Counted from the first letter of the stretch, positions 34,928-47,546 are shown. The stretch: 64,000 nt of DNA from Panicum virgatum (GCF_016808335.1 NC_053141.1:26526261-26590260), one strand, 5' to 3'. The notes: a model not told the origin generated them from the sequence alone. A program made the numbers and translations.

Positions 34928-35346
34928 AGAGGGCCAAGACTCGTGGTTAAACCGCAAAGGTTTCCTTTTGACTCTCTCCAAGTTGAAGACATCTCTTATT
35001 ATGTGAGATTAATTTGCTGCCTGATGTCTGAAGTATATGTTGCAGTTGTGGCGAGAGAAACATATCCCTGGTTGTGGTTGTGGTTGTGGCTGTGTAGTAT
35101 GCTAGTGTTTACTCTAGGCTTCTAATCTAGTGGGGAGAATGTGCTATGCGATTTTGGTAGGCTTGTATAGCTCAACTTGTTGGTCACCTATAGAAACAAC
35201 TGATTGTATGTAACCTAACTGGGTAGTGCTTTTGTGCCATCTTAGTGCATATGACCATTGTTGATCTGGAAAAGCTCGATGTCTCATTTCTGTAATTAGT
35301 GTATGGTGTAAGAATTAGCTTTATTGGATTGTTGTAGGACAGGTAC
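32957..35346 (+). repeat. Tandem duplication, copy 1 (KH exons 4-7 and 3' end)
   Basis: This is colinear with 53426-55816 at about 99% identity by eye, introns included. The copy continues, after the 17.6-kb insertion at 35347-52953, into 52954-53433. The left breakpoint is at TTTTGACA (32957-32964). Confidence 0.92.
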
Positions 35347-35459
35347 TGTAACAGCCCTATGTTGATTAGCTAGTTAAACATGGCATCATGTGCATCATTA
35401 AGCTTTAAACATAATTAGCTCACCTCTTAAGGAGAGAGTTAAACCTTAGGTTAATACAC

Positions 35460-36600
35460 TGTTTTTGGCAGTGGCGGACAGTCCGCCACTATACGGCGGA
35501 CCGTCCGTGGTTCTGCCACGTGGCCGACCATGGTCAACCTCGAACGCATCGACTTTCCTGCCACGTCACCCACTCGTGGACAGTCCGCGCCACACTCGCG
35601 GACGGTCCGTTAGTGCATCTCCGTTGCGTGTCATGCGCGCAGAGTCTGGGCGCCACGTCTCACCCCGACCCCACGCGTCAGCCACGCCCCCTCTTCCACC
35701 AGAGCACCCCGTGCTCTCTCCCTCATCTCATTCACTCCCCTCACCTCTCTCAAGTTCCAAGCCATGGAGGAGCTCCCCCATCTTCCCCACCATTGAAGCC
35801 CCTCCACCTCGCCGGAGCACCACCGGAGGACGCTGGAGAACGACGCCGACCAGCTGCACCACCCCGATCTTCATCTTCTTCCTTGGGGAGGAGCATTCCC
35901 TAACGAGTTCTTCTTCCACTTCATCTTCTCATTCAAGCCTCAAGCAAGGAGGACGACCCCGAGCTACTCCAAGCCTTCCCCGACGACTTGAATCCCTTGC
36001 CGGTATCCTACTCGACGCCGGTGAGTGTTCCCCTCCCCGATCCATTCCCCATTGTCCTAGGATTGAAGCCAAGAAACTCACCTAGAGCCCAATCACCATT
36101 GATGACCTAGAGCTTCGAAACCCTATTGCATGTGCGATTCAGTTACCAAAGTGAACTCCCTTGACTCCCAGGCACCTCTAGGAACAAACCCCACCCCAAA
36201 CCGTGGCCGGAATCGCCGGCGGCGAACTCGCCGGTGAGCCTCGGCCGTGTCGCGGACGGTCCGCCAGCTCCTGACCAAATCAACAGAGCCTCTGCACGAT
36301 TCTTAGCCTTTCACAAATTGAGAGGCGGACGGTCCGCTTAACCCAACCGGACAGTCCGCGATTTAGTCAGAGAGCATGTTTTCCACCCAGCACGATCCGC
36401 GACTGACTGTGGACGATCCGCCACTCAGTCCGCCGTTTAGACCGGACAGTCCGCTTAACCTAACCCGGACAGTCCGCGATTTAGTCAGAGAGCATGTTTT
36501 CACCCAACACGGTCCGCACCTGACCTGCGGACGGTCCACCAAATGGTCCGCCGTTTATAGCCGGATGGTCCGCTTCTCCCAAGCCGGACGGTCCGCATTT
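35460..36600. repeat. Dispersed GGACNGTCC palindromes within the solo LTR
   Basis: About fourteen copies of GGACGGTCC, GGACAGTCC or one-base variants occur here, often extended to GCGGACGGTCCGC (e.g. 35467, 35598, 36250, 36326). A roughly 115-bp tandem duplication with 'gatttagtcagagagcatg' lies at about 36335-36540. Confidence 0.8.
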
Positions 36601-38174
36601 AGTTGTTCTTTACCCTTACACTTAGCTATGATTATTCCACACATGTACTATATGTCTAGCCCCTTTTATCATAGTTTTGCAATGTTAAATCATACCTTCT
36701 CATACCAATTGCATACCATGTCAATCATTCATGGCATATTATTTATCATGCATCATTGCACTCGTGTAGAGACCGTGACGCCGGAGCAAGAGGAGCTCGA
36801 ACCGGAGATCGTTGGAGACTCTACTCCCGTCGAGACTCAAGGCAGCCCCCTAAGCATTTTTTACACCCTATTTTGAATCAATGAAGTATATGTGTCTTGT
36901 TTGCGCATGAGTTACTATATATATCATTGATTGCATAGAACCTATTTGATGCATTATCAAACTTGATTAGAATATCATCTTTAGATGAGTATGCTTGAAT
37001 AGGTGTCACGAACTATATGCTTAGCCATGCTTAGCTACGGTACAAGATGAGAGGTGGCAAGGTCACCACCACTCGCGAGCTATAGGATGTTTGATTAATT
37101 TACATGATTAATCAAGAATGGATAAAAGTTGAGCAAATATAAAAGATGATTCGGACTTGGACAAGTATGTTAGGGCCATGTTGGGATGGAGCTCACATGG
37201 TTAGTCTTGCTTGAGTTGATTAAGGACCGATGCGTAATCGCTTTGATATTTGAGCACCTTTCCGTACAAACCACATACTTCATAATGGGACGGTAAGCCA
37301 ATTAGCATGAGTCACACCTTGCCTTGATCGGATTCGGTGCGAGTTGTGATGGAGTGTGATTGGTGTGTTCGGTGCACTTGTCCTTCTCGACCGTTCGCTC
37401 ATAGTCGGTTGTGTTTGTGTGAAAGGTTGAGGCATGGATCAACACTTATCCTTGGCCGTGGGTATGGTCGTTGGTCTTGTTCTCGTGTGGGAAAAGTTGT
37501 ACACCCCTGCATGGTTTTCGATCTATTGCAATAGCCGCGCTCTCGGACATTGAGCACACTCTTGTACTTTGACTTTAACGTAGAGTTACCGAGGAAGTTC
37601 ATGGAAGATTGAGCTTATGATTTATGAACACTTTATTTATGTAATTGTTTGATGCATGCTCTAGAGATCATAGATGCTCGGTCTTTTGCTTATTACAACT
37701 TGATCAAAGTTAGATGCTTTTATGCAAAAGTTAAATACCATACCCTATCCTTGCTACTAACCAAATGCATTCTCCTTCTGGTCGGGATTTTATATACCCA
37801 TATTGGGTAAGCCCTGCGAGTACCTTTTGTACTCACGGTGCTGCCGTTAAGTTGATGCAGGTGAGGCGCAGCCGGAGGCCATGTTCGGCTACTTCTACCC
37901 CGCGGACGGAGGTGCGGGTAAGGAGTAGATGGCCGGTGGCTATGTGAAGGGCACTATCGGCATATAGTGTTACATTCTTATTTTGCTTTATGTATGGAGT
38001 GCCAGTAGTAGAACTTCCCGCTGCAAAAACTCTGAAGACTTGTTGTATTAAATTTTGAACCGCTTTGTAATATGATCTCGTGTGTTGGACGTGCCTATAT
38101 AATGGTGTTACTGTTGTGCTCGTGGAGTGTGTTTAAATCATGGGCGGTGCTCATGACACATTCCAAGGACTACC

Positions 38175-39156
38175 TGTTATCGCCATAAATTAACAGGGTT
38201 AATTTATAGGCCGAAAGCAAGTTGGGCTTTAAGCAGAAGATTAAGAAGGCTTGTAAATCGGCTCTTGCGTGAGCATTTGGGCCACATGGGCCATGTATCT
38301 TTAGATTTAGTTCAAGATTAGAGATAGAGTCCGATCGGGACAAGATAGGATTAGATTGTTTCCCAAGTCTCCGGACTATAAATATGTACCCTATGTTATT
38401 CATGAAGGGGAGAATGTCATCACGTCTCGTAAACAACAACTCTCGGCGCACCGCCACCCCTAATCTTAGGGTTTCATCCAAGTAAGCGCCATGCTGCCCT
38501 GATCGCTTCTTGCGATCAGGGCAGTGTTGTTCTTGCTTTTACCTTGGTATTACTCGTACTGAAGCGTTTTTGACGGCGAGTAATGCTAGTTATCCTGATG
38601 TTCGTAGCATGGCTTTTGGTAGATTTATCGTGCTTTCATTGCCTATCATCTACGGATATCATGTTGTTTCTGTGCAGTCACGTTTCAATCTTATGCTAAT
38701 TCTTGTTGCGTAGAATTAGTTGCGCAGAGACAACACCCTGATTCTTTTCCATCTAGTAGATCTAATCTGTTATGGTTTGCTCTTGTATACAAGAGTTGGC
38801 GTAATATCTGCTAGGTTAGGCCTTGCAAACGGGTTGGATGATCCGGTGACGTATTAGATGCTTTGCCTTAGTCTTGATAGGGAATTGATCCGGGAATCGG
38901 CTTTAGCTTGTTCTTAGGCCTCTGTTCTGGTTAAGGTTTAGTTATTTATTGCGTTCATTAGGCCCAATCACGTGTAGGATGTTCCGATCTAGCAGTGAAG
39001 CTTTTACCGTCGTAGATTAGATTAGTTAGATTTAATTGAAGCAGCTTTGCAGTTATTTGCTTTATTTATCAATATTCAGATAGATGCAGATCCAATCTGA
39101 CACAGGGCTCTTCGTGTTGCCTGTCGCTGCTCGCCGGTGGGTTTCGACCGACAACA
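38175..39156 (+). repeat. 5' LTR of the Tat-type element (982 bp)
   Basis: It runs TGTTATCGCC...CGACAACA, with TATAAATA at 38377-38384. It lacks a segment of about 235 bp that is present near the end of the 3' LTR (after 'gacac' at about 39101), joined at a shared GGG/GGCTCTTCG. Confidence 0.93.
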
Positions 39157-39208
39157 CATTCTGGCACGCCCGGTGGGACCTTCATCAACAACAACGCCCA
39201 CTGCAGAG

Positions 39209-41602
39209 ATGATAGGAGCTCAGGACCAAGCACCGGTTCCGCCGGTCATCAAACATGTCACGTATGAAGAGCTGACTCTGGAGCACAAGCAAAAATACGA
39301 TGAGGTCAAAGCTCAGTTCGAAGCCGATCTCATCGGCTCTTTTGAGAGGACCCGCAAACACGGCATCAGATGGAAGGGGTTCTCACTAGAAGGCGCTCTT
39401 GACAATGTTGATCTGTCCGTGCCTTCAGAGGAGCGCACCAGGGCCCTACGCCTGGAGATGAACTATATGGTGGCTCGTGCGCTTCATCGGCACTCAGAAA
39501 GCCTTGTGAACGAGCTTGAGCGCGTAGCACATCGCGTTGTCCATGAGGTGATCAAGAACCAGTACTCCCCGTCAGGACCAATCTTGGGGAGTCACAGGGG
39601 AGAGGCTTCGCTCTAGTCTAGGCCGCCATTGCCATATTCACTCGCAGCAGCAGGACAGCAAGGCTCGCCGATCTACGTCGTATACAAGATCGGCGGTGAC
39701 CCTGGAGAAGGACACTTCCTGAGCGAGCCGCCCAGAGAGATCCCGCACGGCTACACATGTGTGTACATACCTGACAACATCAGAGCAACACGCACGGGGC
39801 AGCTGGCGGGTACAGGAGCCTCAGGGGCAGACGCAGAGAAGCAGGCATGGCTGGCAAAGTACGCTACCGGGCCGAGTGCTGAGCCCTCGGCCCCAGGAGT
39901 TCTTAGTGTGGAGCAGGTCAGTGCAATATTAAGGGACCAATTTGGCATCCTGCCCAAGAGAAAGGCGAACGGCTATTCCAAGCCGTATCCAAGTGACTAT
40001 GATTTGATCCCGTTGCCACCCAAGTATCGGCTTCCAGAGTTCACCAAGTTCAGCGGATCAGAAGGAGCCAGCTCCATCGAGCACGTGAGCCGATACCTGA
40101 CGCAGCTGGGGATGATCTCAGTATCGGATCCTCTGAGGGTCCGTTTCTTCTCCCAGTCTCTCACGGGTTCAGCCTTCGGATGGTATACATCACTGCCCCC
40201 AGATTCGATCCGGACTTGGAGGCAGCTGGAAGATCAGTTTCACACCCAATATCATTCAGAGGCTGCTGAAGCTGGGATTGCCGACCTCGCCCAAGTCAGG
40301 CAGAAGAGAGGTGAAAGTGTCTCAGAGTACGTGCAGCGCTTCCGAGAAGTCAAGAACCGATGCTACTCATCACGCATCACAGAAAAGGAAGCGGTTGATC
40401 TGGCTGTTCTGGGACTTGCTAAGACGATCAAGGATCTGGCTTTTCAGTTAGAGTTTTCCTCTCTGGCAAACATGGTGCAGAAGCTTACGGCATATGAGCA
40501 CTATCATCCGGACATGTACCAGGAGAAATTCAAGCGCCATGTAAACATGGCCCAAGCAGATGGTTCCGATGATTCTGGCGAGGAACAAGAAGTGGCTGTG
40601 GCAGAGTGGACCCGGGGGGCAAACCCCGTCCCGTGCAAGTGGGTCAAACAGAAGGGGCTTGTGAAGGGTTTTGACTTTGATGTGGCCAAGGCAGAGCAGA
40701 TATTCGATCTACTGCTCAAGGAAAAGCAGTTGAGCCTCCCAGAAAATCACAAGCTGCCAACGGCACAAGAGCTGCAGGGGAGGCTGTATTGCAAGTGGCA
40801 CCACTCGTTCACCCATGCCACAAATGACTGTAAAGAGCTACGTCGGCAAATCCAATCGGCTATCGAGCAAGGCCGATTAATCTTGGCCCAACACACGATG
40901 AAAGTGGACAGTCAACCGTTCCCACAAGCGAACGTGGTAGAACTGTCGGATCTTGGATCTGAGGGCCAGAATTTGGCATTCCAGATCAATATGGCGGGAC
41001 CCATGCGCCGCCGTGTCGAGCGGAGGAAAGAGGCCATTTCTGGCAAACGGCCCCAGGACGAAGACAAGCCAGAGCAGCAACATGTCACCAAAAAACAAGT
41101 GCGTCACATCCGCAATCAGCTTCCAGCTTCCAATCGGCTTCTGGAAAAATACCAGTACCAGTACAAGTTGCGCCGCCGATATGAATCGGAAGAAGATGAG
41201 TATGAGCACCGCACAGGGAGAATGCTGGGGAGACGCCAGGCTATACGAGATCACTGGCATTGCCCGTTCTTCAGGTACTGTTGGAACTCCGGCATGAGCC
41301 GATTGCCTACTATAGATGATTGCTTGGAGTGCAGGCCTCAGGGACGCCAACAAGGCGAGACATCAGTGTTCCGGCGCTTAGGGCCCAGGACACGTCACGA
41401 TGACCGTGTGAGGTGGCCATCCAGGGATGATCTCGAGCCAGAAGAGGAAGACAAGTATCATCGTCCACGATGGTGTCCTGACTGGCTCAGCCGATCACAG
41501 AAGCGCAGAGTGCAGCGCCTGCGCAATCTAGAAGATGCAGAAGCAAAGTACCTCGACGTGCTGAGGAAAGCGCGTCCGGATCTCGCGGAGCAAGTCAGGT
41601 GA
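39209..41602 (+). pseudogene. Tat-type gag, two in-frame stops
   Basis: One frame runs from ATG 39209 to TGA 41600-41602 with an in-frame TAG at 39614-39616. The N-terminal part is an uncharacterised helical region ('YEELTLEHKQKYDEVKAQFE'). The retrotransposon gag domain spans about 40020-40500 ('LTGSAFGWYTSLPPDSIRTW', 'YVQRFREVKNRCYSSRI'). A zinc-knuckle-like 'YCKWHHSFTHATNDC' lies near 40788, followed by a basic C-terminus with another Cys-rich block near 41260-41340. Gag would form the particle that packages element RNA. The frame continues past the TGA into the protease, so gag and protease were one ORF. Confidence 0.88.
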
Positions 41603-41683
41603 CCACGAAGGGAGGAGAGGCGTCCTCCAAGGAGGGAGTGGCGCCCCAAGCAGCCAAGATCCGATGAGAAGCCATCGGCTGAT

Positions 41684-42340
41684 GTGAACATGGTGTTCGT
41701 GCTCCCGTCGGAGTTTCGGGCACCCCAACCGGAGGAATTGGCCAACGCGCAGCTGGATCTCGGCCCACAGCCGATCATCTTCGAAAAGCCCAAGGAGAAA
41801 AGCTACAAGCACCTGAAGGGATTGTATCTCAAGGGCTTCATAGATGGCAAACCTGTGAACAGAATGTTGGTCGACACTGGCGCCGCAGTCAACCTGATGC
41901 CGTATTCAGTGCTACGCCGGCTGGGTCGTTCCACTGCTGATCTTATCAAGACCAATGTGATGCTAAATGATTTCAACGGCCAGCCGTCGGAGGCACATGG
42001 TGTCCTAAATGTAGAGTTGACAGTTGGCCGTAAGACTGTTCCAACATCGTTCTTCATCGTCAACAGTAAGAGTACATACACAGTGCTGCTTGGGAGGGAT
42101 TGTATTCACGCGAATTGTTGTGTTCCTTCCACGATGCAACAGTGTTTGTTCCAGTGGGATGGCGATGAAGTGGAGGTGGTCCGTGCAGATGACTCCAGTG
42201 AGGTTTCGCTTGCGGACATGAACGCCTGGGATGCGGAAGGGCAAGAGTCGATCTCAGGGATCGCGCTGGAAGATTGTGATCGGATCGAAGCGACAAAAAA
42301 CGGACTGAGGTTGGTCTTATCCACTGGCCTCACAGAGTAG
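41684..42340 (+). pseudogene. Tat-type aspartic protease
   Basis: It is in the same frame as gag. 'MLVDTGAAVNLMPYSVLRRL' holds the catalytic DTG, and 'VLLGRDCIHANCC' is the conserved second half. A TAG at 42338-42340 ends the frame, and the reverse transcriptase part downstream is in another frame, so a frameshift or lost sequence lies around 42340-42550. Confidence 0.88.
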
Positions 42341-42762
42341 ACACATCCTGGCAAGCTACAGAATCCAGCAAGGTTAAAGAGGCCGGTCTCAGCGACCGGC
42401 CCCAAAAAATGAGTAATATGTACTTGGGATTACAATTGTTACATTGTGTACAAACAATGGCCTTTGCTGAACATTCAGTTCTGGATAATAATAGAAATAT
42501 GGGAACGGCCAGCCCGTGCGATTGGCCGGAAAATTTTCTTGTCATATCCCTGTGTTTGCTGTCGATGTCGATCTTTCAGACGGCGGCAAGTTAGGGTACG
42601 GGTTTACAACCGCTGATGATTTGGAGGAAGTCGATATCGGTCCCGGGGATAAGCCGCGACCGACATTTATCAGCAAAAAGTTAGATCCGATCTTGCGTGA
42701 ACAAATGATAGCACTGTTGAAGGAGTACCGGGACTATTTTACATGGGATTATACCGAGATGC

Positions 42763-44221
42763 TGTTGGCGCTCCTTAAGTACCCCTTTTATCCCTTGTTT
42801 ATCCTTGATAATGGCATGAATTTAATATCAAAATCACTAACCATCCTAACCCCGGCCTAATTATTGGACATTTTCACACTTGCACATATATTTTGGAGGA
42901 ACTTCGTTTTTGCAGGTTTTTAGCCTATTTTGGAGCATGAAATGACGAGGCCCGTGATCGAGCGCTAACACGGAAAAGACAAAGGCCAAAGCCCAAAGAA
43001 AGGACCAAAGCCCATGTTGATTGGAAGCCCATTCATGCACATCCATCCTCCAAGAGAACCCAAAGGACCAAGCCTACGAAGATGAGATCAAGATACTTCG
43101 GGATTAAGCAAAGCAAATGAAGATTTAAGGAAGGATTCCCTATCCTATCCTTTCCTCGAAGATATCTCCAAGATAACGACGTCAAAAGGGGTGCAATCGT
43201 GAAGGACATAAACTCTAGAAGATGCGAGGGGTCTGCACGCGAAAGAAGGACACGAGACGGCGAAGGAATGAGCCAGGCCGGCCGGCCTAGGCCCATTGGG
43301 CCGGCCGGCCCACCCCTTTTTTAGGTCGGTTCGACCTCCCCTTCGACCGGTGGCTTCCTCGGCTTATAAATAGCTCGCACCTTATTCAACTCGAAGCATC
43401 CATCCACCCAGAACTCGACGAAAACCTAGGGTCAAGACCGGAGGGATACGATGGCCGCCGCAAGTCTTCGAAGTTGTCTAGGACATGGCTTAGGCCGACC
43501 CTAGCCACCGTGGCCTCCCTACGTGGTTGTGCCATGGCGGAGTTCAAGAGCTAGTTGGATTCATCGATGGTGTGCACATGGCGGTTATGATCCAAACGAA
43601 TCTATTATGTGAGTAATGATAATCATGTCTTCCGAATCTATTAGCGATCATGTTCTCTCTTTCAATTTCGTTCTTCTCTTTGGGTTTGCTTCATCCTAGA
43701 TCTATTATCGAGATAGATCGCTTAGCATGATCTTGTAGTCATGGTGGCTAGAGGTTCATGGCGGAACTACCAAAGGGGGTTCGACTTGCTTCAGGGTACT
43801 TTTGTCGAAAGGGGTGGCGTCGTGACAGGCCGTTGCCACTAAGTAGGTGGAGTATCGAGGGATCGGATTGGAAATTTTGGGTTTAAAGATGCTTTTGATT
43901 GAGATGCATGATTTATCCGCTCGTTAGCTTGAACTACAACTAGATGACGATAGGCCTAGTCATATCTTTGGTTTTGCTATGATTAAGCCTATGTTCATGG
44001 ATGAGATCAACCTTTACATATCACTCATATCTATTAAAGGTTTACCCTTTATATGCAATCAATGCTTCATATTAGGATAGATCCATTAGATTAGATGGAA
44101 AACCTTAGGTAGTTCTTTGTCGATCCACGGATTGATAAACCTTGGGGGAATACTCTAAGGGAAAAGCTACACGAACCGTGCGCTTGCGGTATACAAATCG
44201 GGGCGCTAAGGAGCGTCAATA
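42763..44221 (+). mobile_element. Solo LTR (1.46 kb) inserted in the Tat reverse transcriptase
   Basis: The ends are TGTTGGCGCTCC (42763) and GGAGCGTCAATA (44221; expected CA reads TA). Perfect 5-bp duplications gatgc flank it (42758-42762, 44222-44226). Removing it rejoins the conserved reverse transcriptase frame. It carries TATAAATA at 43365-43372 preceded by a GGCCGGCC-rich segment, as in the LTRs at 7239 and 16032, and is probably a diverged member of that family. Confidence 0.88.
43365..43372 (+). promoter_or_regulatory. TATA box of the solo LTR inside pol
   Basis: TATAAATA lies in the context CGGCTTATAAATAGCTCG, downstream of a GC-rich GGCCGGCC block, the same layout as the related LTR at 7588. 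Confidence 0.6.
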
Positions 44222-47200
44222 GATGCCCGGTCTGGATAGAAACATTGTCGAGCATCGGCTCCCGCTTAAGAAAGGATTTCGGCCGTTTCAGCAACCAGCA
44301 CGGCAGATGAAGGCCGAAGTCCTAGAGGAGGTTAAGAAGGAGGTGGAAAAGATGCTGGATGCAGGATTCATCAGGCCATGTCGGTATGCGGAGTGGATCT
44401 CTAGCGTGGTCCCTGTACAAAAGAAGGATGGCCGATGGCGAGTCTGCGTGGATTTCAGGGACCTCAACAGAGCAACACCAAAAGATGAGTATCCGATGCT
44501 TGTTGCAGAAACATTGATCAACGCAGCTGCCGGCCACAAGATGATGAGTTTTATGGATGGTAATGCCGGCTACAATCAGATTTTTATGGCCCCAGAGGAT
44601 GTACACAAGACCGCGTTCAGGGTACTAGGTGCAGTCGGGTTGTTCGAATACTTGATCATGACCTTTGGATTGAAAAATGCCGGTGCAACGTACCAACGTG
44701 CCATGAATTACATTTTTCATGATCTCATCAGCAAATTGGTAGAAATCTACATTGATGATGTCGTGGTCAAGTCCACATCGGCTGGTGGACACCTGGAAGA
44801 TTTGCGTCAAGTCTTGGAGAGAACTCGGAAATTTGGGCTCAAAATGAATCCAAAGAAGTGCGCTTTTGGCGTATCGGCCGGTCAATTTTTGGGATTCCTG
44901 GTGCATGAACGGGGAATCGAGATCGGCTTGAAGAGTCAAGAAGCTGTGAAGACAATGAAGCCACCTACTACGAAGAAGGAACTGCAGAAACTCATCAGCA
45001 AAATCAACTTTGTCAGACGATTTATATCCAATCTGTCTGGGCGTATCGAGCCGTTCATGGGTCTGGTGAAGATCAAGTCCGATGATGAGTTTCGCTGGGG
45101 GGCAAAACAGTAGCAAGCTTTCGACGAAATCAAAGAATATTTATCAAAGCCTCCAGTGTTGGTTCCTCCTCAGCAAGATAGGCCGTTCTATGTGTACCTA
45201 TCCGTGGGTGACACGTCCATTGCTTCGGTGTTAATCCAGAAGCACGACGGCCAGGAGAGGGGGGTTTTCTACCTCAGCAGGCGCATGTTAGACGCCGAGA
45301 CCAGGTATCCTGAAATCGAGAAGCTTTGCCTTTGCTTATTCTTTACATGTACAAAGCTTCGTCATATTTTGCTCTTGGCGGAAACAATTGTCATATGCAA
45401 ATCGGATGTCATAAAGCACATGCTGTCGGCTCCTGTTCTGAAAGGCCGGCTTGGAAAATAGATGTTTGCATTGTCAGAGTTCGATATTTGATATCAGCCT
45501 GCAAAAGCAGTCAAAGGACAGGCACTGGCGGATCTTGTTGCAGACAGGATCAGTACTGATATTGCTGCACTATTTATTCGTGCTTGGGCTATGTTTTTTG
45601 ACGGATCGGCTTGTGATGATGGGTGCGGTGTCGGAATTCTGTTGGTGTCGCCTCGAGGGGCGACTTACTCTTTTTCCATCAGGATGATTGCCCCATACAC
45701 CAATAATTTGGTGGAATATGAAGCCGTTCGTAAAGCGATGGAATTTCTCCTCGAAGCTGGTGCAGAAGCGGTGGAAATATTTGGAGATTCGAAGCTGGTG
45801 ATTTCTCAGCTCACGGAAAAATATAGATGTGAGAGCGAGGCTCTTTTTCCGATATGGATGCAGTGCCGTGAGTTGATGTCACAATTCAGGTACATCAATT
45901 TCCATTGGATACGCAGGACTCTGAACAATGAAGCCAATGATTTGGCACAGATGGCTTCTGGGTACAAGGAAATGGCCGACGGGGTCGACGTAGAGGTTCA
46001 GTTTCTAGAACCTGGAGACTGGAGAGCCGATATCTTCAATTATTTGAAGGATTCGGCTCGGGGGGCACCCAGAAGGATAAGGCTTAAAGCTATGAAGTAT
46101 GTTCTGATAGGAGACGACATGTTCTACAGAACTTTGGAAGGATTGCTGCTTAAATGTTTGGGGCCTTCGGAGTCGAATCGGCTCTTACATGAGGTTAATG
46201 AAGGAGCCTGTGGTACTCATCAATCGGCTCATAAGATGAAATGGCTGATTAGGTGATCAGGATATTACTGGCCTACCATGCTTGAGGATTGTTTTAAATA
46301 TTACAAGGGATGTCAGGCATGTCAGAGATTCGGCAAGATTCAGATGGTGCCGGCTTCAGTAATGAATCCTATTATTAATCCATGGCCGTTCAGGGGTTGG
46401 GCCATGGATATGATTGGCCAGATTAACCCACCATCTAGCAAAGGTCACCAATGGGTGCTAGCTGTTACGGATTATTTCACAAAATGGGTGGAGGCAGTAC
46501 CTATGAGGTCGGTGGCATCAAAAGATGTGATCAATTTCGTTAAAGAGCACATCATTCATAGGTTTGGGATCCCTCAGACCATTACGACCGATGGAGGATT
46601 GGTCTTTATACCGGAGGAATTCAGGAAGTTCGCCGATGACATGGGGTTCAAGCTGATCAGATCATCCCCATATTATGCCCAGGCTAATGGACAAGCTGAA
46701 GCATCCAACCAGAGCCTGATCAAGCTGATCAAGGGGAAGATCGATGAATATCCTAGGCGCTGGCACGAGGTGTTGTCAGAGGCTTTGTGGGCATATCGTA
46801 TTTCGTGTCACGGATCCATCAAGACGTCACCATATCATTTGGTCTACGGCCAAGATGCTGTGTTACCATGGGAGATTACGGCCGGATCGAGACGTGTTGA
46901 GTTTCAGAATGATCTATCGGCTGAACAGTATGCAGCCTTGATGACCGATAATGTGGAGGATCTTACAGAGCTAAGACTTTGGTCGCTGGAGAAGATTAAG
47001 GAAAATAAGGCTAAAGTTGCTCGTGCATATAACAAAAAGGTCAGGCCGAAAGAATTCTAGGTTGGAGACCTAGTTTGGGAGGCAGTGTTACCATTGGGAA
47101 CCAAAGATAGAAAATATGGCAAGTGGTCTCCAACTTGGCACGGGCCGTACAAGGTTGATCAGGTTTTGCCTGGAAATGCCTACATGCTTGAAGAGTTGGA

Positions 47201-47313
47201 TGGTGTCAAGTTTCTCGTGGCGGTTAATGGCCAACATCTCAAGAAATATTTTCCAAGCATGTGGGAAGGCGATTGATAAGAGCCGATGAGATCTATCTGG
47301 CTGCAGTGTAATA

Positions 47314-47426
47314 GGCCAACACGTTGAGTTGGCCAGCAAAAGAAAAACCATCATGAGAGGCCAACACGTTGAGTTGGCCAGTAAAACAAAAGAAAAATCA
47401 TGAGAGGCCAACACGTTGAGTTGGCC
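47314..47426 (+). repeat. Three tandem hairpins just after pol
   Basis: A 21-bp inverted repeat, stem GGCCAAC / GTTGGCC with a 7-nt loop ACGTTGA, occurs three times without change (47314-47334, 47359-47379, 47406-47426). The copies are spaced 45 and 47 bp apart by A-rich linkers. The block begins 37 bp after the pol stop. Confidence 0.9.
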
Positions 47427-47546
47427 AGTAAAAAAAGATAATATATGAGAAGTGTGACAGCCGATGTACGACCATCGACTTAAGATGTTTTAAAACAGTT
47501 ACAAGTTTCAGGTTAACAGGCAATACTAAAAGTTTCGTGAGCTTAT

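Larger units (their letters stand above)
42550..47276 (+). pseudogene. Tat-type pol: reverse transcriptase, two RNase H domains, integrase
   Basis: The N-terminal end of the reverse transcriptase region is at 42550-42762. It is interrupted by a solo LTR and resumes at 44223. Motifs include 'VCVDFRDLNRATPKDEYPM', 'FGLKNAGATYQRAMNYIF' and the catalytic 'IYIDDVVVKS', then the connection/RNase H region (45114-45460). A second, archaeal-type RNase H follows ('FFDGSACDDGCGVGILL', 45591-46000). Integrase shows 'CQACQRFGK', 'VTDYFTKWVEAVP', 'TTDGGLVF' and 'ANGQAEASNQSLIKLIKG', with a C-terminal 'GDLVWEAVLP...HGPYKVDQV' module ending at 47276. From 44223 to 47276 the frame never shifts; it is broken only by stops at 45111, 45459, about 45489, 46254 and 47058. 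Confidence 0.9.

Noticed and set aside
40877..41353. 158-codon minus-strand ORF within gag
   Set aside because: Antisense shadow of the Tat gag frame; no domain.
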